DNA of 64,000 nt, taken from assembly GCA_018105865.1 (NCBI GenBank), contig JACLAT010000142.1, forward strand, positions 1 to 64,000. Reading direction: 5' to 3'. This document shows, piece by piece, positions 52,752-61,802 of the stretch (positions are counted from its first letter, which is position 1; every line of letters begins with the position of its first letter). A program made the translations under genes and the position numbers. The notes beneath the pieces were generated by a model. That model worked only from the letters and a program-made list of their open reading frames with translations. It had not been told where the DNA came from and did no database searches. This DNA is from Metaphire vulgaris. Taxonomy: Eukaryota > Annelida > Clitellata > Crassiclitellata > Megascolecidae.

Positions 52752-54052
52752 TCACATATATCGTACCGGGGTCTTAATTAATCTCTTGGGCCGGTTCCCT
52801 TGGTCTGGGTTAAATTCGGGGACAGGGTTTGGGTCAAGCGGGTCATTCGGTGCACTTTCCATGTCTTCGTTTAAATCTTCTCTCTGTCTTTCTTCAATCT
52901 CAGCGTCTCCCGTTTCTCCCGTGTCATTATCTCTTTCGTCCTGGCTCTCCTCTAATCCTGCTGCATCGTCTCCTCGGCATTTCTTTAACTTATCAATGTG
53001 GGTTATAAAAACTCGCCCTCTGGCGTCTAATTTCCGTATTTCTACGTTTACCGGTGAAGTCTGCCGGATCACTTCGTACGGGCCTTCGTAGGAGAGCTGC
53101 CACTTGGGGTATAGGCCTTTTCTCTTTTGCGGAGTATACCAATAAACGCGGTCTCCGGGTACAAATTCTTTGGGTTTTACAGAAGGAAAATATTTATCTG
53201 CCCTCCTTTTAGCGCATCGTTCTAATCTAGTACGGACTAGGGCGTACGATGCCTCCAAATTGTCTCTCAGTCTTGTAACATATTCGCTAGGGGTCGCCAC
53301 TTTTTCGGACGGCGGTATACCATACACTAAATTCACGGCCATTTGATTTTCTTTTCCTAGTACCATTGAATTTGGGGTTTGGCCCGTGCTTTCGTGCACC
53401 GAAGCTCGGCATGCCGCGGTTACGAGGGGAATGACGTCATCCCAATTACGATGATTGGCTTTAACACATTTTCCCAGCATCCCGTTCATCGTACGGTGCC
53501 ACCCCTTCACAAAATTTGCCCGTGGCCAGAAGCTGCTGATACGGACCCTATGCACCCCCAAAATTCTACAGAGTTCGCTAAACAGGGCACTTTCAAACGC
53601 GGCCCCTTTATCAGTAAGGATCCGGTGGGGGGTCCCAAAGCGGACGATGACTGATTCGACTAAAGCGGAAGCGACCGATTCTGCCGTTGTCGATTTTATC
53701 GGAATGGCTTCTATCCACTTGGTAAAACCACATAAGGCGGTTAAAATGTATCTATTCCCTTCTCGATGCAGGGGTGGAGGCCAGTCCAATCTATTGAGAT
53801 TAACTCGAAACTGTCCCCGCATTTGTGTGTTTGTAATTGTCCATGGTGGGGAAGGGGTTGCCGGATGTACCGGCGACATTTCTCACAATTTTTGACGAAT
53901 AATTCGGTGTACTTTGACCAGCCGACGAAATATCCTCGGCTTCGAATTGCTAGACGGGTGCGTCTCACTCCCAAATGGGCCAGAGTGGCTGGGTTTGAGT
54001 GTGTCAAGGTCAAGAATTCATTTTGGAGGGCTTTCGGTACTTCTGGTGCCAA
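52752..54052 (-). pseudogene. Ty3/gypsy integrase, frameshifted and catalytically altered
   Basis: The frame 54052-53741 carries the zinc-binding N-terminal domain (LTHSNPATLAHLG for the two histidines, FVKNCEKCRRY for the two cysteines) and the start of the catalytic core, FELISIDWTG (first D). A shift near 53790 leads to the frame 53879-52752: RYILTALCGFTKWIEAIP, HRILTDKGAAFES (second D), then ISSFWPRANFVKGWHRTM. There the family consensus has V-E-R, so the catalytic glutamate is lost (V-K-G). The C-terminal domain follows: GDRVYWYTPQKRKGLYPKW, YEGPYEVI, VFITHIDKLKKC, an acidic tail and RPKRLIKTPVRYM. Protease, reverse transcriptase and RNase H, normally upstream, are absent because an inverted LTR-like copy begins at 54055. 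Confidence 0.9.
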
Positions 54053-54054
54053 GT

Positions 54055-54650
54055 TGAACGGGTAAGGGAGAAGGAGATGGAGAATAAGACGGAGAGGAAA
54101 GGCCGGCGCTGGTAGAGAGTGGAGAGGCCGAAGGAGATGGCAGCGTGCCAGAGCGGGGCTTATAAAAGAGGGAAGCGCGGGGAGAAGAAGGGTCGTTGGT
54201 TGGTTGGCGTTGCGGCCGAGGTAGGTCTGCTAGAGACGCGGGAAGACGCGGTCAGCGGGAAAGACCAGGATTATAAGGAAGAAAGGACGGATCGGAAGGA
54301 CAGGGAGATCCAAGGACGGAACAGGAGCGAGTGGTGATGGTAAGAAGTTTAATACTAATTTTGTATTGCGTAGTGGTCGTAGAATAAATTCAATTAGTTC
54401 ACATTTAGACAGCCTTGACGATTGTTATATGTTTATTGGAAGCCTAATGTTAATAATAATCACATGTTAAAACCAAGAAAGTCTTATCCATATCTCTCGG
54501 TTATCATCGACTAAGGGAATCCAGCGGACGAACGACATCGGGTCAGGGGAGGGAGGAAGGAGCCACGCTAGGGGACCAAGATTTAGAAGGGGCGTTGGTA
54601 GAGAAATAGAGGGTACCCCCCCCCCGTAGGTCGTTGAAATACCACCAAAA
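54055..54650 (+). repeat. LTR-like repeat, right copy, inverted
   Basis: It is the reverse complement of 50491-51090, with the same TATA box (TTATAAAAG, 54169-54177) and AATAAA (about 54384-54389) now on the plus strand. By eye the two copies differ by scattered substitutions and a few small indels. It begins at AGTTGAACGGGTAAGGGAG, directly at the upstream edge of the integrase frame. Confidence 0.85.
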
Positions 54651-55132
54651 TTGACATGAAGCCAAATTTATGTGAAGCTATAGATATTTAGACCTGTCAT
54701 GCTGCGACCGAGTAGTAAAAATCAAAGTTTGACATTGATATCTCACAAAATGGCCATCTTACATGCAAATGAGATGCAAATTGGCAGAAAGGTGGGGAAA
54801 TATGTGCTGTGCACGTGTGGAAATTGTGATAGAAATATATTTAGGGTACCCCCCCCCGTAGGTCGTTGAAATACCACCAAAATTGACATGAAGCCAAATT
54901 TATGTGAAGCTATAGATATTTAGACCTGTCATGCTGCGACCGAGTAGTAAAAATCAAAGTTTGACATTGATATCTCACAAAATGGCCATCTTACATGCAA
55001 ATGAGATGCAAATTGGCAGAAAGGTGGGGAAATATGTGCTGTACACGTGTGGAAATTGTGATAGAAATATATTTAGGAACTTTTAAGAAATCAAAGTTTT
55101 CCTGCTAGGGTTTTTTTCGTAGACACCCTGTA
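54614..55132 (-). repeat. Rep-M in tandem, 232-bp period
   Basis: The block GTAGGTCGTTGAAATACC recurs at 54626 and 54858, a 232-bp period. The two units are almost identical, so the duplication is recent. Each contains the Rep-M block CATATTTCCCCACCTTTCTG (minus strand). The right edge ends in ACACCCTGTA, the mariner-like terminus. Confidence 0.9.
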
Positions 55133-55507
55133 GTTCGTGCATGTGACATTGTATCGTATGCCTGAGAGTTGAATAAAAGCTCGCTGATGGTAAAGGAAGA
55201 AGTATATATATACTCGCTCTTAGACTAAGTAACATCAAGGATGAGGCGAGGATCTGCTCCTGAACCTGAAGCTGAATTAACATCAACGTCTTGAACGAGT
55301 TGGTTCCCCAGTAGTAGGCCAGACTCAATATCTGGTCTACTACATATTTTTAACATAGGAGAGAGATTTATTGTGCTATCCTGATCAATGGTGGCTTACA
55401 ATGTGCAGAAAAGTACGGGTTATCAAAAGACAAGGGATTAATGCCGTGATTTGGTAAATAATTTATTTAGCATAAATAAGAAATTATTCTGTATTAATTA
55501 AATGTTC
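55133..55507. other. No gene seen
   Basis: Unassigned spacer before a microsatellite. A minus-strand 81-codon frame (55328-55083) has no domain and overlaps Rep-M. Confidence 0.5.
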
Positions 55508-55509
55508 GC

Positions 55510-55572
<63 letters not shown>
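55508..55572. repeat. (ATT)n microsatellite
   Basis: About 21 ATT units at the 3' tail side of a minus-strand LINE; it could have grown from that tail. Confidence 0.97.
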
Positions 55573-55574
55573 GC

Positions 55575-56645
55575 CAGACAATTTCTTCAGCGCAATAGAC
55601 AAGACTAAGATCCAAGACAAGAGCGGTTAACAAGTGGAGACAAAACCTATCTTGAATAAATATGTTGTTAGGTTCTTGCGGAAGGATTCAGCTGAGGCTG
55701 CATCAGTCATGTCACTCATGTGTCAGGTAAATCGTTCCATAGGATCGGGTTAGCTTTGGAAAAGGACCTCTCACCGAACACGGGGGTCTTCGATGGCGGG
55801 GGGACGATGAGTCTCGTTCGTTGACCCGACCGGGTCGTGATCTGCGCTCATTCGTGGTTGTTCGCTGGACCTGCGTAGTAAGTTATTCCGGACAGGACGG
55901 ATCATGAAGTACGCGGTAAGTGAACCAACAGCGTTTGAAGACAATCCGCTGTCGAACACGGAGCCAGTGGAGGCGGTTCCGCAGCAACGGTGAGATGTGG
56001 TCACTCCAACAGCAGTCGAAAATGAGTCGCGCGGCCAGATTCATCACCGACTGCAGGCGACACAGCTTGCTATCCTGTAGGCCAAGCAGGACACTGTTGC
56101 AGTAGTCCAGTTTTGATAGTACAACCGCCTGGACCAACTCTATCGCAGAGCTCACGGAAGGGTAGCGTTGGACCTGTTTGACTCCCCGTATCTGATAGTG
56201 GCAGCATCGAACTAGACTGTTCACATAGGCTTCCAGTGTCAGAGTTTCGTTCAATATCACTCCTAGAAGACGCCGACTTTCTGAAGGTGCGATGGAGACA
56301 TTACCGACCACGAAAGGATCCCGGTTCAACAGCCTCCTTCTGCCGGGGATGCTAAACCACAGAAATTCCGTCTTGTCTGGGTTCAGTGCGAGACGGTTTC
56401 CCGTGTCCAAGCAGGAACAGCGTTGAGGCAGCTATCGAAAAACTTCCGGAGCTGCTCTGACTCTGACGGGAGACAAGATGAATAAATTTTCCCGTCATCC
56501 GCGTATGCATGAAATGGTAGCCCGAACAAATTCACAATTGTCCCAATGTCCGCCACATAAAGAATAAAAAGCAGGAGTCCCAGGACGGAGCCCTGCGGGA
56601 CACCATGATAGACGTTTCCCAATTGTGACATTTCTCCGATTTTCC
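55575..56645 (-). pseudogene. CR1/L2-like LINE, 3' part
   Basis: The frame 56727-56383 contains YHGVPQGSVLGLLLFILYVA and FHAYADDGKIYSSCLPSES (YADD). The frame 56410-55883 continues with NRLALNPDKTEFLWFSIPGR, LLGVILNETLTLEAYVN, VVLSKLDYCNSVLLGLQDS and HISPLLRNRLHWLRVRQR. The last part decays before the tail. It is distantly related to LINE-A. Its 5' edge is cut by the foldback arm at about 56650. Confidence 0.87.
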
Positions 56646-56649
56646 CAGT

Positions 56650-57270
56650 GTAGCATACTATAATGACTCCCATATAATAATAACTCCCCCCATCATTATT
56701 ATATATATAATAAAGACTCCCCCTCATTATTATATATATATAATAATAACTCTCTCTATATTATAATAACTCCCCAGAAGAAGTAGGCCTAAAAATTGAA
56801 CAAAATAACCCCAATTTATAAAAATGTCGCTAAAATGGTTATATAAAATTATAGACCCATTTCCAATCTCCCAGTTTTCCTAAAATTCCTGAAAGGGCAA
56901 TGCTTACCAGAATTTTAAACTACTTAGATGCATTTAATATGCTATCCAGTGTATCCACTTATCAATATGGTTTCAGCCCTATTTCTCCACTTAAATGCCA
57001 ATAATGAATTTAATTGATACCAAAATAACAAATTTTTAATCCCACAAGCACACTATTGGAACAATCCTCGATATAAAAAAGCTTTTGGTGCTCCAGGAGT
57101 CCTGGCCATGGTATATCAGCTGGCTTCTGAAAAACTAAGGGAGTTATTATAATATAGAGAGAGTTATTATTATATATATAATAATGATGGGGGGAGTCAT
57201 TATTATATATAATAATGAGGGGAGAGTTATTATTATATGGGAGTCATTGTAATATGCTATACCGGGCACT
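56650..57270. mobile_element. Foldback-like element with about 130-bp AT-rich arms
   Basis: The arm 56650-56775 is the reverse complement of 57133-57270 apart from small indels. The arms consist of alternating AATGACTCCC, ATAATAATAACTC and TATATATAATAAT units. The outer ends read AGTGTAGCATACTATAATGA and, from the right, CGGTATAGCATATTACAATG. Between the arms is a short plus-strand LINE RT scrap (56815-57110) with RPISNLPVF and an xIxKAF motif, full of shifts. Confidence 0.75.
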
Positions 57271-57969
57271 TGGGGCAGAGTGGACACGCCCTGACTGCTT
57301 TGCTTCAGACTATGCAACAGTTACTTGTTTGGTCGTAGGCATCTCTGAACAAAGAGACAACTTCATAGAACGAGATACTTCTCCCGGAATTAGTCAATAT
57401 CCATGGATACCAATGTGCTGTAGTTGCAGTTGTCTAGTGTGTAATTTGAAGAATTGAGGGTCCAATGGCTGTAGCCGATGTGTTGTGTCGGAAGGCAAAA
57501 CAAGGTGTTTCGGTGCTAATGTTTCGTGCCAGATAAATCACCTATATGCTCTTATGGCTTCGTTGAACACATAGGACAATTAGATGTCTGTCCTTATTAT
57601 GTGCTCATTCTTTGATTGACTTAATATAAGAAATGTACAGATGGACACATTTGACATATAAGTTTGCATCAATCCATTCAATTAAACTGGCTTATCAAGT
57701 CGCTTCAGTTACAGCTCCATCCATTAGATTCTCGGCCATATTTTTTCCAGGAAATATAATTAATGGAGGAATATAGGCCTGTGTCACTCATACAGCAGAC
57801 TGTTTTCAGTGTTCTGTGACTGTTGTCATTAATTCTACATTTCTCTCCACTTGTCATTTTCTTCACCTGCTTGCCTGCCACTTGATTCACCTTTTTGCAA
57901 TAATTTATCTGTTGCATGAACTGGGTTAAAATACTTACATCTACTGTACAGTCCAGTTAGTAAAAACAT
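57271..57969. other. No gene seen
   Basis: Unassigned spacer. An 80-codon plus frame ending at 57457 and a 70-codon minus frame at 57917-57705 show no domain. Confidence 0.5.
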
Positions 57970-59095
57970 GGCAAGTAGCTATTAATGAATGTTTCGCCCT
58001 TAAAATTTCCAACTCTAGGCCTCCCGAATAATCACCTCCGCCTAGATACACACTTTTCATCGCCCTCCGATCTATACTATGGAGTACCACAAGGATCTGT
58101 CCTTGGACCGGTTTTGTTCAGTCTCTACACTACCCCACTGTCATCCTTAACCAACTCTCTCAAATTGAATCATCAACTTTATGCAGACGACACTCAATTA
58201 TTTCTTTCGTTTACTCCGTCTTCCTTTAAGGCATCAATCTCTGACTAGAATCAGCATTTTCGTCAATCTCATCGTGGATGTCAGCTAATCTCATTGCCCT
58301 CAGTCCCTCCAAAACAGAATTTCTCTTATTTGGGCTGCCACAACAACTGAAAAAATTGAAAATCCCACACTGATTTTAGCCCCAGGTACAATAATAACCC
58401 CTGTTCCAACTGAAAAAATCTTGGATTTACTTTTGACTCCTCCCTAAATTTTGAAGCTTACATATCTCAACTATCAAAAACCTGTTATGCTCACATTCGT
58501 GATCTACGTCGCCTTCGTCCCTATCTTGATATTAAAACTGCTTTCACTATTGCCACTTCAATAGTTCACTCTAAGTTAGACTACTGCAACTCACTGTTTC
58601 ACAATCTTCCAAAGGCTTCCATATGTAAACTCCAATCGATTCAAAATGTCTTAGCTCGTGCGGTAACTAAATCACCTAAATTTTGCCACATTACGCCATT
58701 ACTCAAATCTCTCCACTGGCTCAAAATAGCAGAACGCATTGAATATAAAATAATATCGATGACTTATAACTCACTTCATACATCAAAACCAGTCTAACTA
58801 AGAAATCTGATAATTCCACAACAACCTGGATCTACTAGATCCTCTTCTCATGTAACTCTCCTTCGACCTCTGAATCAATCATCTCTCAAAATTTGCAATC
58901 GTGCTTTTTCGTATGCGGCACCTGAGCTTTGGAACTCAATTCCAATATCCCTTCGCTGTCTACATCAAAGCCAAATAACAAACTCTGAGTCACAATTTTC
59001 TCCCCTTATTGCAACATCTCCTCATGTTTTTCTTTCTAAACTAAAATCATTTCTCTTCATAAAATCATTTCCTCCATATCTGTAGCGTCCTGCCC
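57970..59095 (+). pseudogene. CR1/L2/Rex-like LINE, 3' half
   Basis: The frame 57985-58248 holds DLYYGVPQGSVLGPVLFSLY and LNHQLYADDTQLFLSF (YADD). After stops and shifts it continues: SPSKTEFLLFGLPQQ, KILGFTFDSSLNFEAY, DIKTAFTIATSIVHSKLDYC, NSLFHNLPKASICKLQSIQN, HITPLLKSLHWLKIAERIEY, SYAAPELWNSIPISLR and KLKSFLFIKSF. This is a distinct family from LINE-A, -B and -C. The 5' part is missing. Confidence 0.88.
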
Positions 59096-60149
59096 ACTCA
59101 CCCTTTTGATTAAATGACCCGGCATGGATGACCCACCTTTGGTTATAGCTACTTCATTTGAGATTAAGCGCATAGGAATAAGGAGCTACTTCGGTGCATC
59201 TTTTGAAAACGCTTTAGAAATTGACGAGATTTTACTTACTTTTTTTACTTTTCAACACACCATTTCCCTGGGTTACAAAAGCGCGCCATTTTGGAATTAC
59301 TCTAGTATAATGATTTCTCTGTCAAAATATAGTAAATCGTGGTAGAGAGAGGCTCGCTTGTATGTTTCGCCTCTCTCTGCCTCTGCGAGATGACAGAACC
59401 GCGTCGCTACATTCTAGATGTAAACCTTCACATGTCTTTCAGTGAACTCAGAGCGACGATCCCAGAAGCGACGATGAAGTTCAAGTGCGGCTCTCTGAGA
59501 TTGCCAAGCCAAGCCCACGCTTTTATTAGAAATCCAAGATACGCTTCATTACATACAATAATAGCATTCGTGATACTTTTAAAAGTCCAGAACTTGAATT
59601 CAAATATATCAAACCTCACAAGTAATTTCGTCTAAGTCATGATTTCCATTAAAACTGTTTAAAGCCCACAATTCGCAATGTCGGCAATTTCAAAGAAACG
59701 ATTTTCGATTATCAACGAGGTGGCCAATTATAAGTTTAAATGCGATCTCGAGACTACAAGACATAGAGACGGAAAGACAGATAGATAGAGAGATAGCGAA
59801 GCTACCTAGCACCATGACTACTGCAGCGACTTCTGAAACGCCTCAAGACAATCGATGGAAAAACCCAAACATATTATATACAAAGACCGATTTCCAAAAC
59901 ACCAGTCCTATTAAACTCATTGTTTAAAATATCACTAAAATATCTGAGTTGGAATAGAACTCTGAAACTGTGGGTCTTCGCAATTATAATTTTGGCAGGC
60001 GAAAGCCTATATTTGTTAAAAACCCAATTCCGAGACTTCGGAGTTTTCAATTTTCAAGTGAAATGGAGTGAAGTCAAAACACCATTTGTCTTTACGAACT
60101 CTCGCAAAATAATCACGAAGTCACGTTTCAAAACACAATATCCTACATT
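59096..60149. other. No convincing gene
   Basis: AT-rich spacer with several 60-100-codon frames and no recognisable domains. A run of GATAGA-like units lies near 59770-59800. Confidence 0.5.
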
Positions 60150-60539
60150 ACTATAGATGCCCGATTAAATTTTAACCAGCATATCTCACTGACCACACAA
60201 AAAGCTCACACGCGTGCCAACCTTATTCTCAGAAATTTCAACTCGAGATCTCCGCCAATACTTATGAACGACCACGAGAGCGTCTCGAGGAGGGCCTTCG
60301 TAACCTACGTTCGACGGGGGAACTTCGACCCCTTCTCGAATACTGCATTCCAGTCTACAGCCCCATACTTCTAAAAGCATTAGCAAAGTCGAATCTGTAC
60401 AAAGAAACTTCACCAAACGCCTACGAAGATTTTACAACATCCCATACCAGTAACGACTTACAATGCTTGAGTCACTGGAACTTCGCAGACTAAAAATTGA
60501 TCTTACGGAATGCTATAAAATACTTAACAAGATGCACGA

Positions 60540-60598
<59 letters not shown>

Positions 60599-60785
60599 CT
60601 TGCCTCCGCCCCTACTTCGCTATCCGAGGACATTACCTAAACTCTACAATTCACCTACCCGCATAGACCTAAGAAATTCTTCTTCTCCAATAGGGTCATC
60701 GATACGTGTAATAATCTAAATGATGAAATTGTAAAAGCACAAACCATAAGCTCATTGAGAACGAAATTAGACAATGACTCATAAG
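60150..60785 (+). pseudogene. LINE RT C-terminal remnant with (AT)n expansion
   Basis: Frames in order give ITIDARLNFNQHISLTTQKA, LLEYCIPVYSPILL, VESVQRNFTKRLRRFYNIPY, LESLELRRLKIDLTECYKIL and, beyond the microsatellite, RVIDTCNNLNDEIVKAQTIS. The SLELRRLxxDLxxCYKIL block is standard near the C-terminus of jockey-superfamily LINE proteins. The (AT)n tract (60543-60597) has grown inside the coding region. A 25-base piece near 60266 matches another LINE at 47918, so this copy may be mosaic. Confidence 0.75.
60543..60597. repeat. (AT)n microsatellite
   Basis: About 27 AT units within a LINE pseudogene. Confidence 0.97.
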
Positions 60786-60799
60786 CGGATCTAACAGGG

Positions 60800-61045
60800 G
60801 GTCAGATGGGTCAGCTGACCCCCTGGCCTGACTTTTTAAGTAAAGTGGCCAGTTCATAGGCTATTCTAAGGAACATATAAAGATGCACAAAAGTGGGCGG
60901 GCCAACCGAGGCGAGCGCGAAGCGCGATAATTGAGGCGCCAAAGGCGCCGAGGGGGGTGGGGTTCGGAGAGGGGTTACACCCTCTCCGACGGGGCGAGGG
61001 AGTTCGGAGGCGGTGAGCCCCCCCCCCCGAGGAAATTTTTATGAA
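60800..61045. repeat. GC-rich palindromic repeat, possible transposon end
   Basis: It begins with GGGGGTCAGATGGGTCAGCT followed by GACCCCCTGG, an inverted pair. Later it holds GCGCGAAGCGCG, GGCGCCAAAGGCGCC and the mirrored phrases GTTCGGAGAGGGG and CCCTCTCCGAC. The composition contrasts sharply with the AT-rich flanks. It looks like one end of a DNA transposon, but the other end was not found. Confidence 0.45.
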
Positions 61046-61046
61046 C

Positions 61047-61540
61047 TAAGCAATATACAACACTATCATTGTTCCACAAATGCTTTATGGATCAGAAACG
61101 TGGATATTAAAAAGAGCAGATGAAAACAGACTATTGGTGGCAGAAATGAGTTGTTTGAGAAAGATATTGGGAGTAAGTAAATTACAAAGAATAAGAAATG
61201 AAGACATCAGGAAAAGACTGGGAATGAAAGAGACAATAATAGATAAAATCAGAAGAAGAAGACTTAGATGGTATGGACATGTAAATAGAATGAAAAGCAA
61301 CAGACTCCCATATAAAGCACTCTACACATACAAAGAAGGAAAAAGAGGAAGAGGAAGACCCAGGAAAAAGTGGATGGATAACATCAAAGAAGACTTCGAA
61401 AGATATCAAATGACAATAATAGATGGAATGAGATTAACAACGGAAAAAGATAAATGGAAAAGTTTTGTGTCTAGCTATTGCCGCTAATGAGCTGGCAGAA
61501 AGCAACTATGATGGTGATGAAGCTTAAAAGACGCTTAAAA
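61047..61540 (+). pseudogene. RTE LINE 3' fragment with open C-terminal frame
   Basis: From 61047 the frame reads AIYNTIIVPQMLYGSETWIL, RLLVAEMSCLRKILGVSK, KIRRRRLRWYGHVNRMKS, GKRGRGRPRKKWMDNIKED and ends FVSSYCR with a stop at 61485-61487. No frameshift is seen, so the copy is young. The 3' tail is ATGATGGTGATGAAGC-like. Everything upstream of the thumb is missing. Confidence 0.9.
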
Positions 61541-61802
61541 TATAACATCTGGCGTGATTTAATTGTTTGAGTGTGCGATTCTATAGCCTATCATTGAATA
61601 AACATTAAACAATTCTCCATGATAAGTGGCGAATGAATGCTACAGCAAATTACTGCCAAAGAAGTACTGCCATTCAACTACATTGTCAACATTTTAAAAT
61701 GATTACGGTTAGGCATACACATGATATCACAAAACCGTGAGAAACGTTATTTAAATATTTCCTATTGTCCACAGAGTGCAGACTGAGACTATTCTGGCAG
61801 AA
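61541..61802. other. No gene seen
   Basis: Spacer between the RTE tail and the hAT transposase; it may include the 3' non-coding part of the hAT element. Confidence 0.5.

Noticed and set aside
53379..53895. Plus-strand frames of 91 and 146 codons
   Set aside because: They are antisense shadows of the integrase.
60463..60666. Independent small protein with a long YI repeat
   Set aside because: The start is a LINE C-terminal block (LESLELRRLK), and the repeat is the (AT)n tract.
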